Assembly (NCBI RefSeq): GCF_000444875.1
Contig: NC_021985.1
Location: 4,360,170-4,424,169, forward strand
DNA length: 64,000 nucleotides
From: Streptomyces collinus Tu 365
GTDB taxonomy: Bacteria; Actinomycetota; Actinomycetes; Streptomycetales; Streptomycetaceae
Direction: 5' to 3'
Under the pieces are notes generated by a model. It saw only the letters and a list, made by a program, of their open reading frames with translations. It was not told the origin of the DNA and ran no database searches. Both the position numbers and the translations under genes were made by a program. This document shows positions 34,603 to 43,024 of this stretch, one piece after another. Position 1 is the first letter of the stretch. Every line of letters begins with the position of its first letter.

Positions 34603-36300
34603 GTGGCGGAACGCAGCACGGCTGCCGTCGACGTGGCAGACAACAGCGGTGACAAGCCGCTGGCCGCCAAGGCGGAGTCCACGGCCGACGGGGTGGCCCA
34701 GAACCCGGAGCGGGGCACGGACAGCGACGAGGGGCAGGGGAGCGAGGGGACGGAGAGTCCCGGCAAGAAGGCCTCACCGCCTGAACTGCACAGCGGTCAC
34801 AAACTCGCCAGACGCTACCGTCTCGAGGAGTGCGTCACCCGTCTGGACGGATTCAGCAGCTGGCGTGCGGTCGACGAGAAACTGCGTCGTGCCGTCGGTG
34901 TGCACATCCTGCCCGCCGACCACGCGCGGGCCCGTTCCGTACTGGCCGCCGCCCGGTCCTCCGCGCTGCTCGGCGATCCGCGCTTCGTCCAGGTCCTGGA
35001 CGCCGTCGAGGAGAACGACCTCGTCTACGTCGTACACGAATGGCTGCCCGACGCCACCGAAATGGGCACCCTGCTGGCCGCAGGACCGCTGGAGCCGCAC
35101 GACGCCTACCAGATGGTCAGTCAGGTCGCCTCCGCCATGGCCGCCGCACACCGCGAGGGACTCGCCCATCTGCGGCTGAACCCGAACGCCGTCCTGCGTG
35201 CCTCTACCGGCCAGTGGCGCATCCGCGGCCTCGCCGTCAACGCGGCCCTGCGCGGCATCAGCTCCGACACCCCGCAGCGCACCGACACCGAGTCCATCGG
35301 CGCCCTCCTGTACGCGGCGCTCACCCAGCGCTGGCCGTACGAGAACGACGCCTACGGCCTGTCCGGCCTGCCCAAGGACATCGGCCTGATCGCTCCGGAC
35401 CAGGTCCGCGCCGGTGTCCACCGCGGCCTGTCCGAACTCGCCATGCGCGCACTGGTCAACGACGGCGCCACCGCCTCGCGGCACGAGGCCCCGTGCACCA
35501 CGCCGGAGGAACTGGTCAAGGCGATCGGCGAGATGCCCCGCATCCGCCCGCCGGAGCCCACCTTCACGGCCCCGCCGGACTACCAGCGCACCACCTACCA
35601 GCAGGGCACGTACGGCCGTCCCGCGCCGCGGCCCGGTGCCGCCCAGCCGATCACGCCCCCGCCACCCCCGCTGCAGAGCCGTACCGGCAAGGTCCTGAAG
35701 TGGGCGGTCTCCGCCCTCCTCATCGCCGCGCTCGGCCTCGGCAGCTGGCAGCTGGCGGACGCCCTCATGGACCACGGCGACAAGCCGGACGACACCAACA
35801 AGACGCAGACGAAGGACGGCGGCGGCAAGAGCCCGCGCAAGCCGCTCGCCGGCAAGCCCATCGCCATCAAGGGCGCCCGGGACTTCGACCCGTTCGGGCC
35901 CGACCATTCCGAGAAGCCGGCCACCATAGGGAACGCTTACGACAGCAGCGCCTCCACCTACTGGCAGACGGACGGATACCTGAGCCCGCAGTTCGGCAAC
36001 CTGAAGTCGGGTGTCGGCGTCATCCTCGACCTCGGCAAGGCCCAGCAGGTCGGCAAGGTCACGGTCTCCTTCGTCGGGGAGACGTCCGTCGAGCTGCGTG
36101 CCGCGAGCGCGAACGCGGGATCGGAGCCGACGTCGTTCGACGCCTACTCCAAGGCCGCCGGCGGCTCGGGCACGACCGTGGTGCTGAAGCCGAACGAGTC
36201 CCTCAAGACCCAGTACCTGCTGGTGTGGTTGACCAAACTGCCCGCGGACGGTCAGGGGTACTGGCGCGGCCGAGTGGCGGACATCAAGGTGACCGGCTGA
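34603..36300 (+). CDS. Pseudokinase with membrane segment and outer discoidin-like domain
   Basis: A 565-residue protein. A disordered acidic tail (1-60) is followed by a protein-kinase-like domain (about 65-330: RRYRLEECVTRLDGFSSWRAVD; FVQVLDAVEENDLVYVVHEWL). Catalytic residues are gone: the HRD region reads AHLRLNPNAVL and the DFG position RIRGLAVN, so it should not phosphorylate. A Pro-rich linker and one membrane segment (WAVSALLIAALGLGSWQLADAL) lead to an extracytoplasmic galactose-binding-like domain (GNAYDSSASTYWQTDGY). This matches the C-terminal part of mycobacterial MurJ (MviN), here a separate gene. It probably senses or scaffolds at MurJ. Start chosen by GGGAGG upstream. Confidence 0.85.
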   Translation: MAERSTAAVDVADNSGDKPLAAKAESTADGVAQNPERGTDSDEGQGSEGTESPGKKASPPELHSGHKLARRYRLEECVTRLDGFSSWRAVDEKLRRAVGVHILPADHARARSVLAAARSSALLGDPRFVQVLDAVEENDLVYVVHEWLPDATEMGTLLAAGPLEPHDAYQMVSQVASAMAAAHREGLAHLRLNPNAVLRASTGQWRIRGLAVNAALRGISSDTPQRTDTESIGALLYAALTQRWPYENDAYGLSGLPKDIGLIAPDQVRAGVHRGLSELAMRALVNDGATASRHEAPCTTPEELVKAIGEMPRIRPPEPTFTAPPDYQRTTYQQGTYGRPAPRPGAAQPITPPPPPLQSRTGKVLKWAVSALLIAALGLGSWQLADALMDHGDKPDDTNKTQTKDGGGKSPRKPLAGKPIAIKGARDFDPFGPDHSEKPATIGNAYDSSASTYWQTDGYLSPQFGNLKSGVGVILDLGKAQQVGKVTVSFVGETSVELRAASANAGSEPTSFDAYSKAAGGSGTTVVLKPNESLKTQYLLVWLTKLPADGQGYWRGRVADIKVTG

Positions 36301-36322
36301 GGTCTCCACTCGGGAGGGGTAC

Positions 36323-37072
36323 ATGGCAGAGGGCGCCGGATACGACGGCGTGAGCGACAAGGACCTGCTCGCCCGCCACGTCGAAGGCGATCCCGATGCC
36401 TTCGGTGAGATCGTGCGGCGGCACCGGGACCGGCTCTGGGCGGTGGCGCTGCGGACCCTGGGGGACCGCGAGGAGGCCGCTGACGCCGTTCAGGACGCCC
36501 TGGTGTCGGCCTACCGGGCCGCTCACACCTTCCGGGGGCAGTCGGCCGTCACGACCTGGCTGCACCGCATCACCGTGAACGCCTGCCTGGACCGCGCGCG
36601 CAAGGCCGCCACCCGGAAGACCGCTCCGGTCGACGACACCGAGCGGTTTGAGCAGTTGCTGGAGCCGCACGAGTCGGCCTCCGCCCCGGCCGAGCGCAAC
36701 GACGTGTCCCGGCAGCTCCTGGAGGCGCTCGGCACGCTGCCGTACGAGCAGCGCGCCGCCCTGGTCCTCGTGGACATGCAGGGCTATCCCGTGGCCGAGG
36801 CCGCCCGGATGCTCGACGTCCCCACAGGCACCGTGAAGAGCCGGTGTGCCCGGGGCCGGGCCAGGCTCCTCCCGCTGCTCACTCACCTGCGGCCCGGGGC
36901 CGCCGAGGGCCGCGGCGAGGAGGAGGACGGGGACCGAAAAGAATCCGGGCCGGGACGGAACCGGGTGCAGGGGACATCCGTCCCACCGTCAACGGGATCC
37001 CCGTACGAAGGTTCCCGGGATACCGGGCCAAGCGATTCAGCCGTTGTGAAGGGTGGAGGTGGGCGAGCGTGA
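36323..37072 (+). CDS. sigM: ECF sigma factor SigM
   Basis: A 249-residue group 4 sigma factor. Region 2 is seen as DPDAFGEIVRRHRDRLWAVALRTLG and VTTWLHRITVNACLDRARK, and region 4 as LPYEQRAALVLVDMQGYPVAEAA with GTVKSRCARGRARL. A disordered Glu/Gly-rich tail of about 60 residues follows region 4. RBS GGGAGGGG precedes the ATG. It is 22 bp after the pseudokinase gene and overlaps the anti-sigma gene by four bases (GTGA). In related bacteria SigM answers envelope stress; its regulon is not visible here. Confidence 0.93.
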   Translation: MAEGAGYDGVSDKDLLARHVEGDPDAFGEIVRRHRDRLWAVALRTLGDREEAADAVQDALVSAYRAAHTFRGQSAVTTWLHRITVNACLDRARKAATRKTAPVDDTERFEQLLEPHESASAPAERNDVSRQLLEALGTLPYEQRAALVLVDMQGYPVAEAARMLDVPTGTVKSRCARGRARLLPLLTHLRPGAAEGRGEEEDGDRKESGPGRNRVQGTSVPPSTGSPYEGSRDTGPSDSAVVKGGGGRA

Positions 37073-38010
37073 CGTCGACAGACACCGCCGGGCACCCGGA
37101 TGTCGCCGAGATCTCCGACCTCACCGAAGGCATCCTTCCTTCGGACCGGAGCACCGAGGTACGGCGCCACCTCGACGCCTGCGAGCTGTGCGCGGACGTG
37201 CGCGCCTCGCTGGAGGAGATCCGCGGGCTGCTGGGCACCGTGCCGGGCCCGCCCCGCATGCCGGCCGACGTCGCCGGCCGTATCGACGCCGCGCTCGCCG
37301 CGGAAGCACTGCTGGCCTCCACCGCGCCCGAAGCACTGGACCCCCCTGTGTTGGTCTCCGAGACCGAAAAGGCCGGTGCCCTCACCGGTGCCGGTGCCCC
37401 TGTTTCACGTGAAACACCGGTACCGGCGGACCGCCCGGTCGGCAGGCCGCACGCGGCGACAGGCCCAGGACGGAAAGGGCGCGATCGCGGTCGGCGGCGA
37501 AGGACCGTCGCCCTGGGTGCCGTGCTCACCGCCGCCGTACTCGGGGCCGGCACGCTCATCCTGCAGTCGCTCCACAGCGGCGGCTCCGACACCACCGCAC
37601 ACGGCACCCCGACGTCGTCCGCGGGCGCCTTCTCCGGCGACAGCGTGCGGAGCCAGGTGAAAGATCTGCTCGCGCCGCAGGCGGGCAAGCAGCCGAGCCC
37701 GCACAGCAAGCAGCCGCGCTCGGGGGTCGGAACGGAACAGGTCACCCCCACGCCCGCCCAGAGCGCCAACACCCTGCTCCAGACCCAGCCCTCGGTCCCG
37801 GACTGCGTGCGGCAGGCCATCCACCGCGACGACAACGTCCTCGGCGCGAAGACGGGCACCTACGCCGGCAAGAGCGCCTACCTCGTCGTGGTCCCCGACT
37901 CCCGTGACAGCGCCAAGGTGACGGCGTATGTCGTGGACGCGGCCTGCGTCGACGGGAAGCCCGCCACCGCCGGTACGGTGCTGCTCCAGCAGTCCTTCCC
38001 GCGTTCCTGA
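37069..38010 (+). CDS. Transmembrane anti-sigma factor for SigM
   Basis: A 313-residue protein with an N-terminal zinc-finger-type anti-sigma domain (HLDACELC; H34, C38, C41), a Pro/Ala-rich cytoplasmic linker, one membrane segment (VALGAVLTAAVLGAGTLIL, about residue 148-166) and an extracytoplasmic C-terminal domain with a TPAQSANTLLQTQPSVPDCV segment. It should bind SigM until an envelope signal releases it. The GTG overlaps the sigM stop. The linker codons GAPVSRETPV contain a parS site. Confidence 0.9.
   Translation: MTSTDTAGHPDVAEISDLTEGILPSDRSTEVRRHLDACELCADVRASLEEIRGLLGTVPGPPRMPADVAGRIDAALAAEALLASTAPEALDPPVLVSETEKAGALTGAGAPVSRETPVPADRPVGRPHAATGPGRKGRDRGRRRRTVALGAVLTAAVLGAGTLILQSLHSGGSDTTAHGTPTSSAGAFSGDSVRSQVKDLLAPQAGKQPSPHSKQPRSGVGTEQVTPTPAQSANTLLQTQPSVPDCVRQAIHRDDNVLGAKTGTYAGKSAYLVVVPDSRDSAKVTAYVVDAACVDGKPATAGTVLLQQSFPRS
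37402..37415. promoter_or_regulatory. parS: parS site inside the anti-sigma gene
   Basis: Perfect GTTTCACGTGAAAC within coding sequence (VSRET) of the linker region. Confidence 0.93.
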
Positions 38011-38084
38011 ATCCGCACGGGGATTCGCCTGCGACCCTGCGGTCATCCGTACTGTGTGCGTTCCCCGTGTGCGCGGACACACCG

Positions 38085-38110
38085 GGAATGCGCGCCCCTT
38101 AGGATCCGTT
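38085..38110 (+). promoter_or_regulatory. SigR-type promoter of trxBA
   Basis: GGAAT (38085-38089), 18 bp, GTT (38108-38110): a perfect match to the SigR consensus GGAAT-N18-GTT of Streptomyces. Transcription would start about 38116, 66 bp before trxB. SigR answers thiol oxidation and trxBA is a known SigR target. Confidence 0.88.
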
Positions 38111-38181
38111 GGGTGGGGTGAGAGTTCCGAAAGGAGCTCTCACCGGTCGACAGACGCAGACCAGAGACGAGGAATCAAGCC

Positions 38182-39153
38182 GTGAGCGACGTCCGTAACG
38201 TGATCATCATCGGCTCCGGGCCCGCAGGCTACACGGCGGCGCTCTACACCGCGCGCGCGTCGCTGAAGCCCCTGGTGTTCGAAGGCGCTGTCACCGCCGG
38301 TGGTGCGCTGATGAACACCACCGAGGTGGAGAACTTCCCCGGCTTCCGCGACGGCATCATGGGTCCCGACCTCATGGACAACATGCGGGCGCAGGCCGAG
38401 CGCTTCGGCGCCGAGCTGGTTCCGGACGACATCGTCTCCGTCGACCTGACCGGTGAGATCAAGACCGTCACCGACACCGCGGGCACGGTCCACCGGGCGA
38501 AGGCCGTCATCGTCACCACGGGCTCCCAGCACCGCAAGCTCGGCCTGCCGAACGAGGACGCCCTCTCCGGTCGTGGCGTCTCCTGGTGTGCCACCTGTGA
38601 CGGGTTCTTCTTCAAGGACCAGGACATCGCCGTGATCGGCGGCGGCGACACCGCGATGGAGGAGGCGACCTTCCTCTCCCGGTTCGCCAAGTCCGTGACC
38701 ATCGTCCACCGCCGTGACACCCTGCGCGCCTCCAAGGCGATGCAGGAGCGCGCCTTCGGCGACCCGAAGATCAAGTTTGTCTGGGACAGCGAGGTCGCCG
38801 AGGTCCAGGGCGACCAGAAGCTCTCCGGCCTGAAGCTGCGCAACGTCAAGACCGGTGAGCTCTCGGACCTGCCCGTGACGGGTCTGTTCATCGCGATCGG
38901 CCACGACCCGCGCACCGAGCTGTTCAAGGGTCAGCTCGACCTGGACGAGGAGGGCTACCTGAAGGTCGCCGCTCCCTCCACGCGCACCAACGTGACCGGT
39001 GTCTTCGGCGCCGGTGACGTGGTCGATCACACCTACCGACAGGCGATCACCGCGGCCGGCACCGGCTGCTCGGCCGCCCTCGACGCCGAGCGCTTCCTCG
39101 CCGCTCTCGCCGACGAGGACAAGGCCGAGCCCGAGAAGACCGCCGCTGTCTGA
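38182..39153 (+). CDS. trxB: Thioredoxin reductase
   Basis: A 323-residue FAD enzyme that reduces thioredoxin with NADPH. FAD-binding GSGPAGYTAALYTAR lies at the N terminus, the redox-active pair CATC at about C136 and C139, NADPH-binding GGGDTAMEEA at about 155, and FGAGDV near the C terminus. GTG start; RBS GACGAGGAATC. It is 172 bp after the anti-sigma gene, behind a SigR-type promoter, and 49 bp before trxA. Confidence 0.97.
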   Translation: MSDVRNVIIIGSGPAGYTAALYTARASLKPLVFEGAVTAGGALMNTTEVENFPGFRDGIMGPDLMDNMRAQAERFGAELVPDDIVSVDLTGEIKTVTDTAGTVHRAKAVIVTTGSQHRKLGLPNEDALSGRGVSWCATCDGFFFKDQDIAVIGGGDTAMEEATFLSRFAKSVTIVHRRDTLRASKAMQERAFGDPKIKFVWDSEVAEVQGDQKLSGLKLRNVKTGELSDLPVTGLFIAIGHDPRTELFKGQLDLDEEGYLKVAAPSTRTNVTGVFGAGDVVDHTYRQAITAAGTGCSAALDAERFLAALADEDKAEPEKTAAV

Positions 39154-39202
39154 CCTCTCCCTCGCCCCGCCCCACCGCACGAACCAAGTTAAGGAGCCCG
39201 CC

Positions 39203-39532
39203 GTGGCCGGCACCCTGAAGAATGTGACCGACGACTCCTTCGAGCAGGACGTCCTCAAGAGCGACAAGCCCGTCCTGGTGGACTTCTGGGCCGCCTGGTG
39301 CGGCCCGTGCCGCCAGATCGCCCCGTCGCTCGAGGCGATCGCCGCCGAGTACGGCGACAAGATCGAGATCGTCAAGCTCAACATCGACGAGAACCCGGGC
39401 ACTGCCGCCAAGTACGGCGTCATGTCGATCCCGACCCTGAACGTCTACCAGCGTGGCGAGGTTGCCAAGACCATCGTCGGCGCCAAGCCGAAGGCCGCCA
39501 TCGTGCGTGACCTCGAGGACTTCATCGCCTAG
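39203..39532 (+). CDS. trxA: Thioredoxin
   Basis: A 109-residue thioredoxin with the WCGPC active site (about residues 32-36) and the cis-proline at SIPTLNVY. It reduces protein disulfides in the cytoplasm using TrxB. GTG start preceded by AAGGAG. In S. coelicolor it would also reduce the SigR anti-sigma RsrA, closing a feedback loop. A strong terminator follows it after a parS site. Confidence 0.97.
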   Translation: MAGTLKNVTDDSFEQDVLKSDKPVLVDFWAAWCGPCRQIAPSLEAIAAEYGDKIEIVKLNIDENPGTAAKYGVMSIPTLNVYQRGEVAKTIVGAKPKAAIVRDLEDFIA

Positions 39533-39563
39533 TAGTCGGGCGGTGCCGCCGACGGCGGCGCAT

Positions 39564-39577
39564 GTTTCACGTGAAAC
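39564..39577. promoter_or_regulatory. parS: parS site
   Basis: Perfect GTTTCACGTGAAAC, immediately before the trxA terminator and 31 bp after the trxA stop. Confidence 0.93.
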
Positions 39578-39613
39578 ACGAATGGGCCAACCCGCACGGG
39601 TTGGCCCATTCGT
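39578..39613. terminator. Strong bidirectional terminator
   Basis: A perfect 16-bp stem (ACGAATGGGCCAACCC and complement) with a 4-nt GCAC loop, directly abutting parS, between trxA and the convergent GNAT gene. Confidence 0.9.
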
Positions 39614-39634
39614 ATGTGGTCCCGGTGCCAGCCG

Positions 39635-40252
39635 CTAGAGCGGCCGCAGCGCGGGCTCCTTCTGCACGGCCCCCAGGAGCCGGTCCAGAGCGAGCTCCAC
39701 GTCTTCCCTCCAGGAGAGCGTGGAACGCAGCTCCAAGCGCAGCCGGGGGTGCGCAGGGTGCTGCCTGACCGTCTTGAACCCCACCGCCAGGAGGTGGTCG
39801 GCGGGAAGCAGGCACGCGGGCTCCTTCCAGCGGGAGTCCCCGAACGCCTCGATCGCCTTGAAGCCCCGACGCAGCAGATCCTTGGCGACCGTCTGCACCA
39901 TTACGCGGCCCAGCCCCTGTCCCTGGTAGCCGGGCATGATGAACGCCGTGATGAGCTGAACGGCATCCGGTGACACAGGACTCGTCGGGAACGCCGCGGA
40001 GCGGGGCACGTAGGCCGGCGGGGCGTAGAGCACGAAGCCCACGGGGACGTCGTCGACGTACACCACCCGGCCGCACGATCCCCAGTCCAGCAGGACGGCG
40101 GAGATCCAGGACTCCTTCTCCACAGCGGCGGTACCCGCGTTCAGCGCGGCTTCGCCACTGACGGGATCCAGTTCCCAGAAGACACACGAGCGACAGCGCT
40201 GGGGAAGGTCCTCAAGGTTGTCCAGCGTGAGCGGTACGAGCCGGCGCCCCAT
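39635..40252 (-). CDS. GNAT-family acetyltransferase with a CxxC segment
   Basis: A 205-residue GNAT protein. It has CRSCVFWELDP near residue 20, an acetyl-CoA loop LITAFIMPGYQGQGLGRVM (about 115-133) and VAKDLLRRGFKAIEAFGD. Substrate unknown. The start ATG is preceded by GCGAGGATC. It occupies the gap between trxA and parB, where mycobacteria encode CwlM and another protein. Confidence 0.82.
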   Translation of the reverse strand: MGRRLVPLTLDNLEDLPQRCRSCVFWELDPVSGEAALNAGTAAVEKESWISAVLLDWGSCGRVVYVDDVPVGFVLYAPPAYVPRSAAFPTSPVSPDAVQLITAFIMPGYQGQGLGRVMVQTVAKDLLRRGFKAIEAFGDSRWKEPACLLPADHLLAVGFKTVRQHPAHPRLRLELRSTLSWREDVELALDRLLGAVQKEPALRPL

Positions 40253-40568
40253 GAAGACTGATCCTCGCTTCCTTCGCTCGCGATGTCGCGAGCGGCTGTC
40301 AGAGCGCTCCGTTCCCTGAGCAGACTGCCGACGAATCCGCCGATCGCCCCAAGGCTCAGGATCGCGCCCACCAGTCCGGTGCGGCTCATCGATCGCGTCT
40401 CCCCACTCAGAGATCTGCCGGGTGGATGCGCCATACCCTTCGCATCGTAGCCACGATGCGATTCCCTCGATACTGCCGCAATGCAAAGAGCGGACCGCGT
40501 TCCGGTACCCACCGGACACGATCCGCTTCTCCGCACTTCGAACGTGATCACTCGTGATCACCCGGAAC
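40253..40568. other. 316-bp gap between the GNAT gene and parB
   Basis: A leftward ATG at 40387-40389, behind GGGGAGA, opens a frame whose first ~35 residues (MSRTGLVGAILSLGAIGGFVGSL...) look like a membrane helix, but it runs on into the GNAT gene in another frame. It may be a small gene or chance. The parB operon does not start here, so the region mainly holds the GNAT promoter. Confidence 0.35.
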
Positions 40569-41666
40569 TCAGTCGTCCTGCTCCTCGGACTCGTCCTCGT
40601 GCACACCCTTGAGAACCGGCCCCTCGCCCGGGGCGAGCGTGCCGAGGATCCGCTCCAGGTCCTCCATGGAGGCGAACTCGACGGTGATCTTGCCCTTCTT
40701 CTGGCCGAGGTCGACCTTCACCCGGGTCTCGAAGCGGTCCGAGAGACGGGTGGCGAGCTCGCTCAGGGCGGGCGAGACGCGGCCACCGGCACGCGGGCCC
40801 TTGGACCGCTGGGTGGCCTGGGGCCGCGAACCCATCAGAGTCACGATCTCCTCGACGGCCCGCACGGACAGGCCCTCGGCCACGATGCGATGGGCCAGCC
40901 GGTCCTGCTCCTCGGAGTCCTCGACGGAGAGCAGTGCGCGAGCGTGTCCGGCGGACAGGACTCCGGCGGCGACCCGGCGCTGGACTGCCGGCGACAGCTT
41001 CAGCAGCCGCAGGGTGTTGGAGACCTGCGGACGGGAACGTCCGATGCGGTCGGCCAGCTGGTCGTGCGTGCAGTTGAAGTCCTTCAGCAGCTGGTCGTAG
41101 GCAGCGGCCTCTTCCAGCGGATTCAGCTGAGCCCGGTGCAGATTCTCCAGCAGGGCGTCCAGAAGGAGCTTCTCGTCGTCGGTGGCCCGGACGATTGCCG
41201 GGATGGCCTCCAGGCCGGCCTCACGGCAGGCCCGCCAGCGGCGCTCACCCATGATCAGCTCGTAGCGGGCGGGCCCGAGCTGGCGCACGACGACGGGCTG
41301 AAGGAGACCGACCTCCTGGATGGAGGTGACCAACTCGTGCAGCGCGTCCTCGTCGAAGACCTCACGCGGCTGGCGCGGGTTCGGCGTGATGGAGTCGAGG
41401 GGGATCTCCGCGAAGTGGGCACCCACCGGAGGCGCGGGCGTCTCCGCGACCTGACTTGCCGGCGGCTCCTCGGGCTCCTGCACGACGGGCGGCAGGGTGG
41501 CCACCTTCGCCGCGGCGACCCCTCGGTCGCTCGTCAGCACCGGGGCGGCTCCTGCGGACACGGAGGGGCCACTGCCCATCGCGGCCGGAGCCGGGTTCTT
41601 CTCGGTCGGGGCAGCCGGGATCAGGGCGCCGAGTCCACGGCCCAGCCCCCTCCGTCGCTCGCTCAC
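40569..41666 (-). CDS. parB: Chromosome-partitioning protein ParB
   Basis: A 365-residue ParB/Noc-family CTPase clamp. It has the CTP-binding motif GERRWRA (about 140-146), NPLEEAAAYDQLLKDF, and the parS-binding helix-turn-helix (DQLADRIGRSRPQVSNTLRLLKL), followed by a C-terminal dimerisation domain. The N-terminal ~90 residues are Pro/Ala-rich. It binds the parS sites around oriC, loads SMC and drives sporulation-time segregation. The GTG start overlaps the parA stop by four bases (GTGA). Confidence 0.97.
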   Translation of the reverse strand: MSERRRGLGRGLGALIPAAPTEKNPAPAAMGSGPSVSAGAAPVLTSDRGVAAAKVATLPPVVQEPEEPPASQVAETPAPPVGAHFAEIPLDSITPNPRQPREVFDEDALHELVTSIQEVGLLQPVVVRQLGPARYELIMGERRWRACREAGLEAIPAIVRATDDEKLLLDALLENLHRAQLNPLEEAAAYDQLLKDFNCTHDQLADRIGRSRPQVSNTLRLLKLSPAVQRRVAAGVLSAGHARALLSVEDSEEQDRLAHRIVAEGLSVRAVEEIVTLMGSRPQATQRSKGPRAGGRVSPALSELATRLSDRFETRVKVDLGQKKGKITVEFASMEDLERILGTLAPGEGPVLKGVHEDESEEQDD

Positions 41667-42736
41667 TGGATCCCCTCCACCATGTTCGGGTCGTTCTGGG
41701 CGCCGATGTGGGCCTGGCTCGCGTCATAGCTGATGCCGACGCCCCTCAGCGCGATTTCTCGGGCCGCCTCGAGGTACGAGAGGGCACCGCTCGATCCAGG
41801 ATCGTAAGTCAACACCGTCTGCCCGTAGCTCGGCGCCTCGGAGATACGGACCGAGCGGGGGATGCTCGTCCGCAGCACCTCGTCGCCGAAGTGGGTGCGC
41901 ACCTCGTCCGCGACCTGCGAGGCGAGACGCGTCCGGCCGTCGTACATGGTGAGCAGGATGGTCGATACATGCAGCGTGGGGTTGAGGTGCCCGCGCACCA
42001 GGTCCACGTTGCGCAGCAGCTGGCCGAGCCCTTCCAGCGCGTAGTACTCGCACTGGATGGGGATGAGGACCTCCTGGCCCGCGACGAGCGCGTTGACCGT
42101 CAGCAGACCGAGCGACGGCGGGCAGTCGATGAGGACATAGTCCAGCGGCTGCTCGTACGCCTGGATCGCCCGCTGGAGTCGGCTCTCACGTGCCACCAGG
42201 GACACCAGCTCGATCTCGGCACCGGCGAGATCGATGGTGGCCGGGGCGCAGAAGAGTCCCTCGACGTCCGGGACGGGCTGGACCACCTCGGCGAGCGGCC
42301 TGCTCTCCACCAGCACGTCGTAGATGGAGGGGACGTCGGCGTGGTGGTCGATCCCCAGCGCCGTGGACGCGTTGCCCTGCGGGTCGAGGTCGATCACGAG
42401 GACGCGGCCGCCGTGCAGAGCCAGCGAAGCGGCCAGGTTGACGGTGGTCGTCGTCTTCCCCACGCCGCCCTTCTGGTTGGCGACCACGATGACCCGGGTC
42501 TGCTCGGGGCGCGGCAGACCCTCGCCGGCGCGGCCCAGAGCTTCCACCGCCAGCTGGGCAGCGCGACCGATGGGAGTGTCGTCCATCGGGGACGGTGTTT
42601 CACGTGAAACATCCGTCCCCATCGACTCGGTACGGGGACCGGGGACCGGATCGGTCATCGGTCCCGCGATGTTGGCGTCGGACCGCAAGGATTCACTCTC
42701 CTCGACTACAGGCTCGCAATGAACAGAGCCTCCCAT
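41663..42736 (-). CDS. parA: Chromosome-partitioning ATPase ParA
   Basis: A 357-residue Walker ATPase with the deviant Walker A KGGVGKTT (about 89-96) and VLIDCPPSLG, preceded by a variable tail. The ATG was chosen because known Streptomyces ParA proteins begin similarly (MGGSVHCEPV); no clear Shine-Dalgarno is visible and a later start is possible. The tail residues DVSRET (42-47) are encoded by a parS site, so the partition site overlaps its own gene. It is transcribed with parB. Confidence 0.93.
   Translation of the reverse strand: MGGSVHCEPVVEESESLRSDANIAGPMTDPVPGPRTESMGTDVSRETPSPMDDTPIGRAAQLAVEALGRAGEGLPRPEQTRVIVVANQKGGVGKTTTTVNLAASLALHGGRVLVIDLDPQGNASTALGIDHHADVPSIYDVLVESRPLAEVVQPVPDVEGLFCAPATIDLAGAEIELVSLVARESRLQRAIQAYEQPLDYVLIDCPPSLGLLTVNALVAGQEVLIPIQCEYYALEGLGQLLRNVDLVRGHLNPTLHVSTILLTMYDGRTRLASQVADEVRTHFGDEVLRTSIPRSVRISEAPSYGQTVLTYDPGSSGALSYLEAAREIALRGVGISYDASQAHIGAQNDPNMVEGIQ
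42597..42610. promoter_or_regulatory. parS: parS site inside parA
   Basis: Perfect GTTTCACGTGAAAC in the coding sequence of the ParA N-terminal tail. Confidence 0.93.
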
Positions 42737-42894
42737 GTCTTCGGGGTCATGAACCAGTGAGGCCTGTTGTTCTGTGGAGAAATCCACCTCTGTGGACAAC
42801 TCCGAGACCCCTCCGAGTGAACCGAGGGGCTTCCGGTCGCGAGGTTCGGCCGCGGCTCGACCGCGAGTGATGATGCCGTGCAGCAGTGAGCGAC

Positions 42895-42908
42895 GTTTCA
42901 CGTGAAAC
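42895..42908. promoter_or_regulatory. parS: parS site upstream of parAB
   Basis: Perfect GTTTCACGTGAAAC in the region between rsmG and parA, about 160 bp before the parA start. ParB bound here could affect parAB transcription. Confidence 0.93.
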
Positions 42909-43024
42909 ACGATGCACAGCATCGGCGACCGGATCTCTGCGACACTCCGGGTTGCGTGGGTTCGGCAGCTTGTGTGGAGTACGTCTCGTCGCCGACACGC
43001 ATCAGGAGCGGTGTGGGCTCCGGT

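Noticed and set aside
40141..40389. 82-residue leftward frame with a hydrophobic start
   Set aside because: It overlaps the GNAT gene by more than 100 bases in another frame; kept only as a note in the gap entry.
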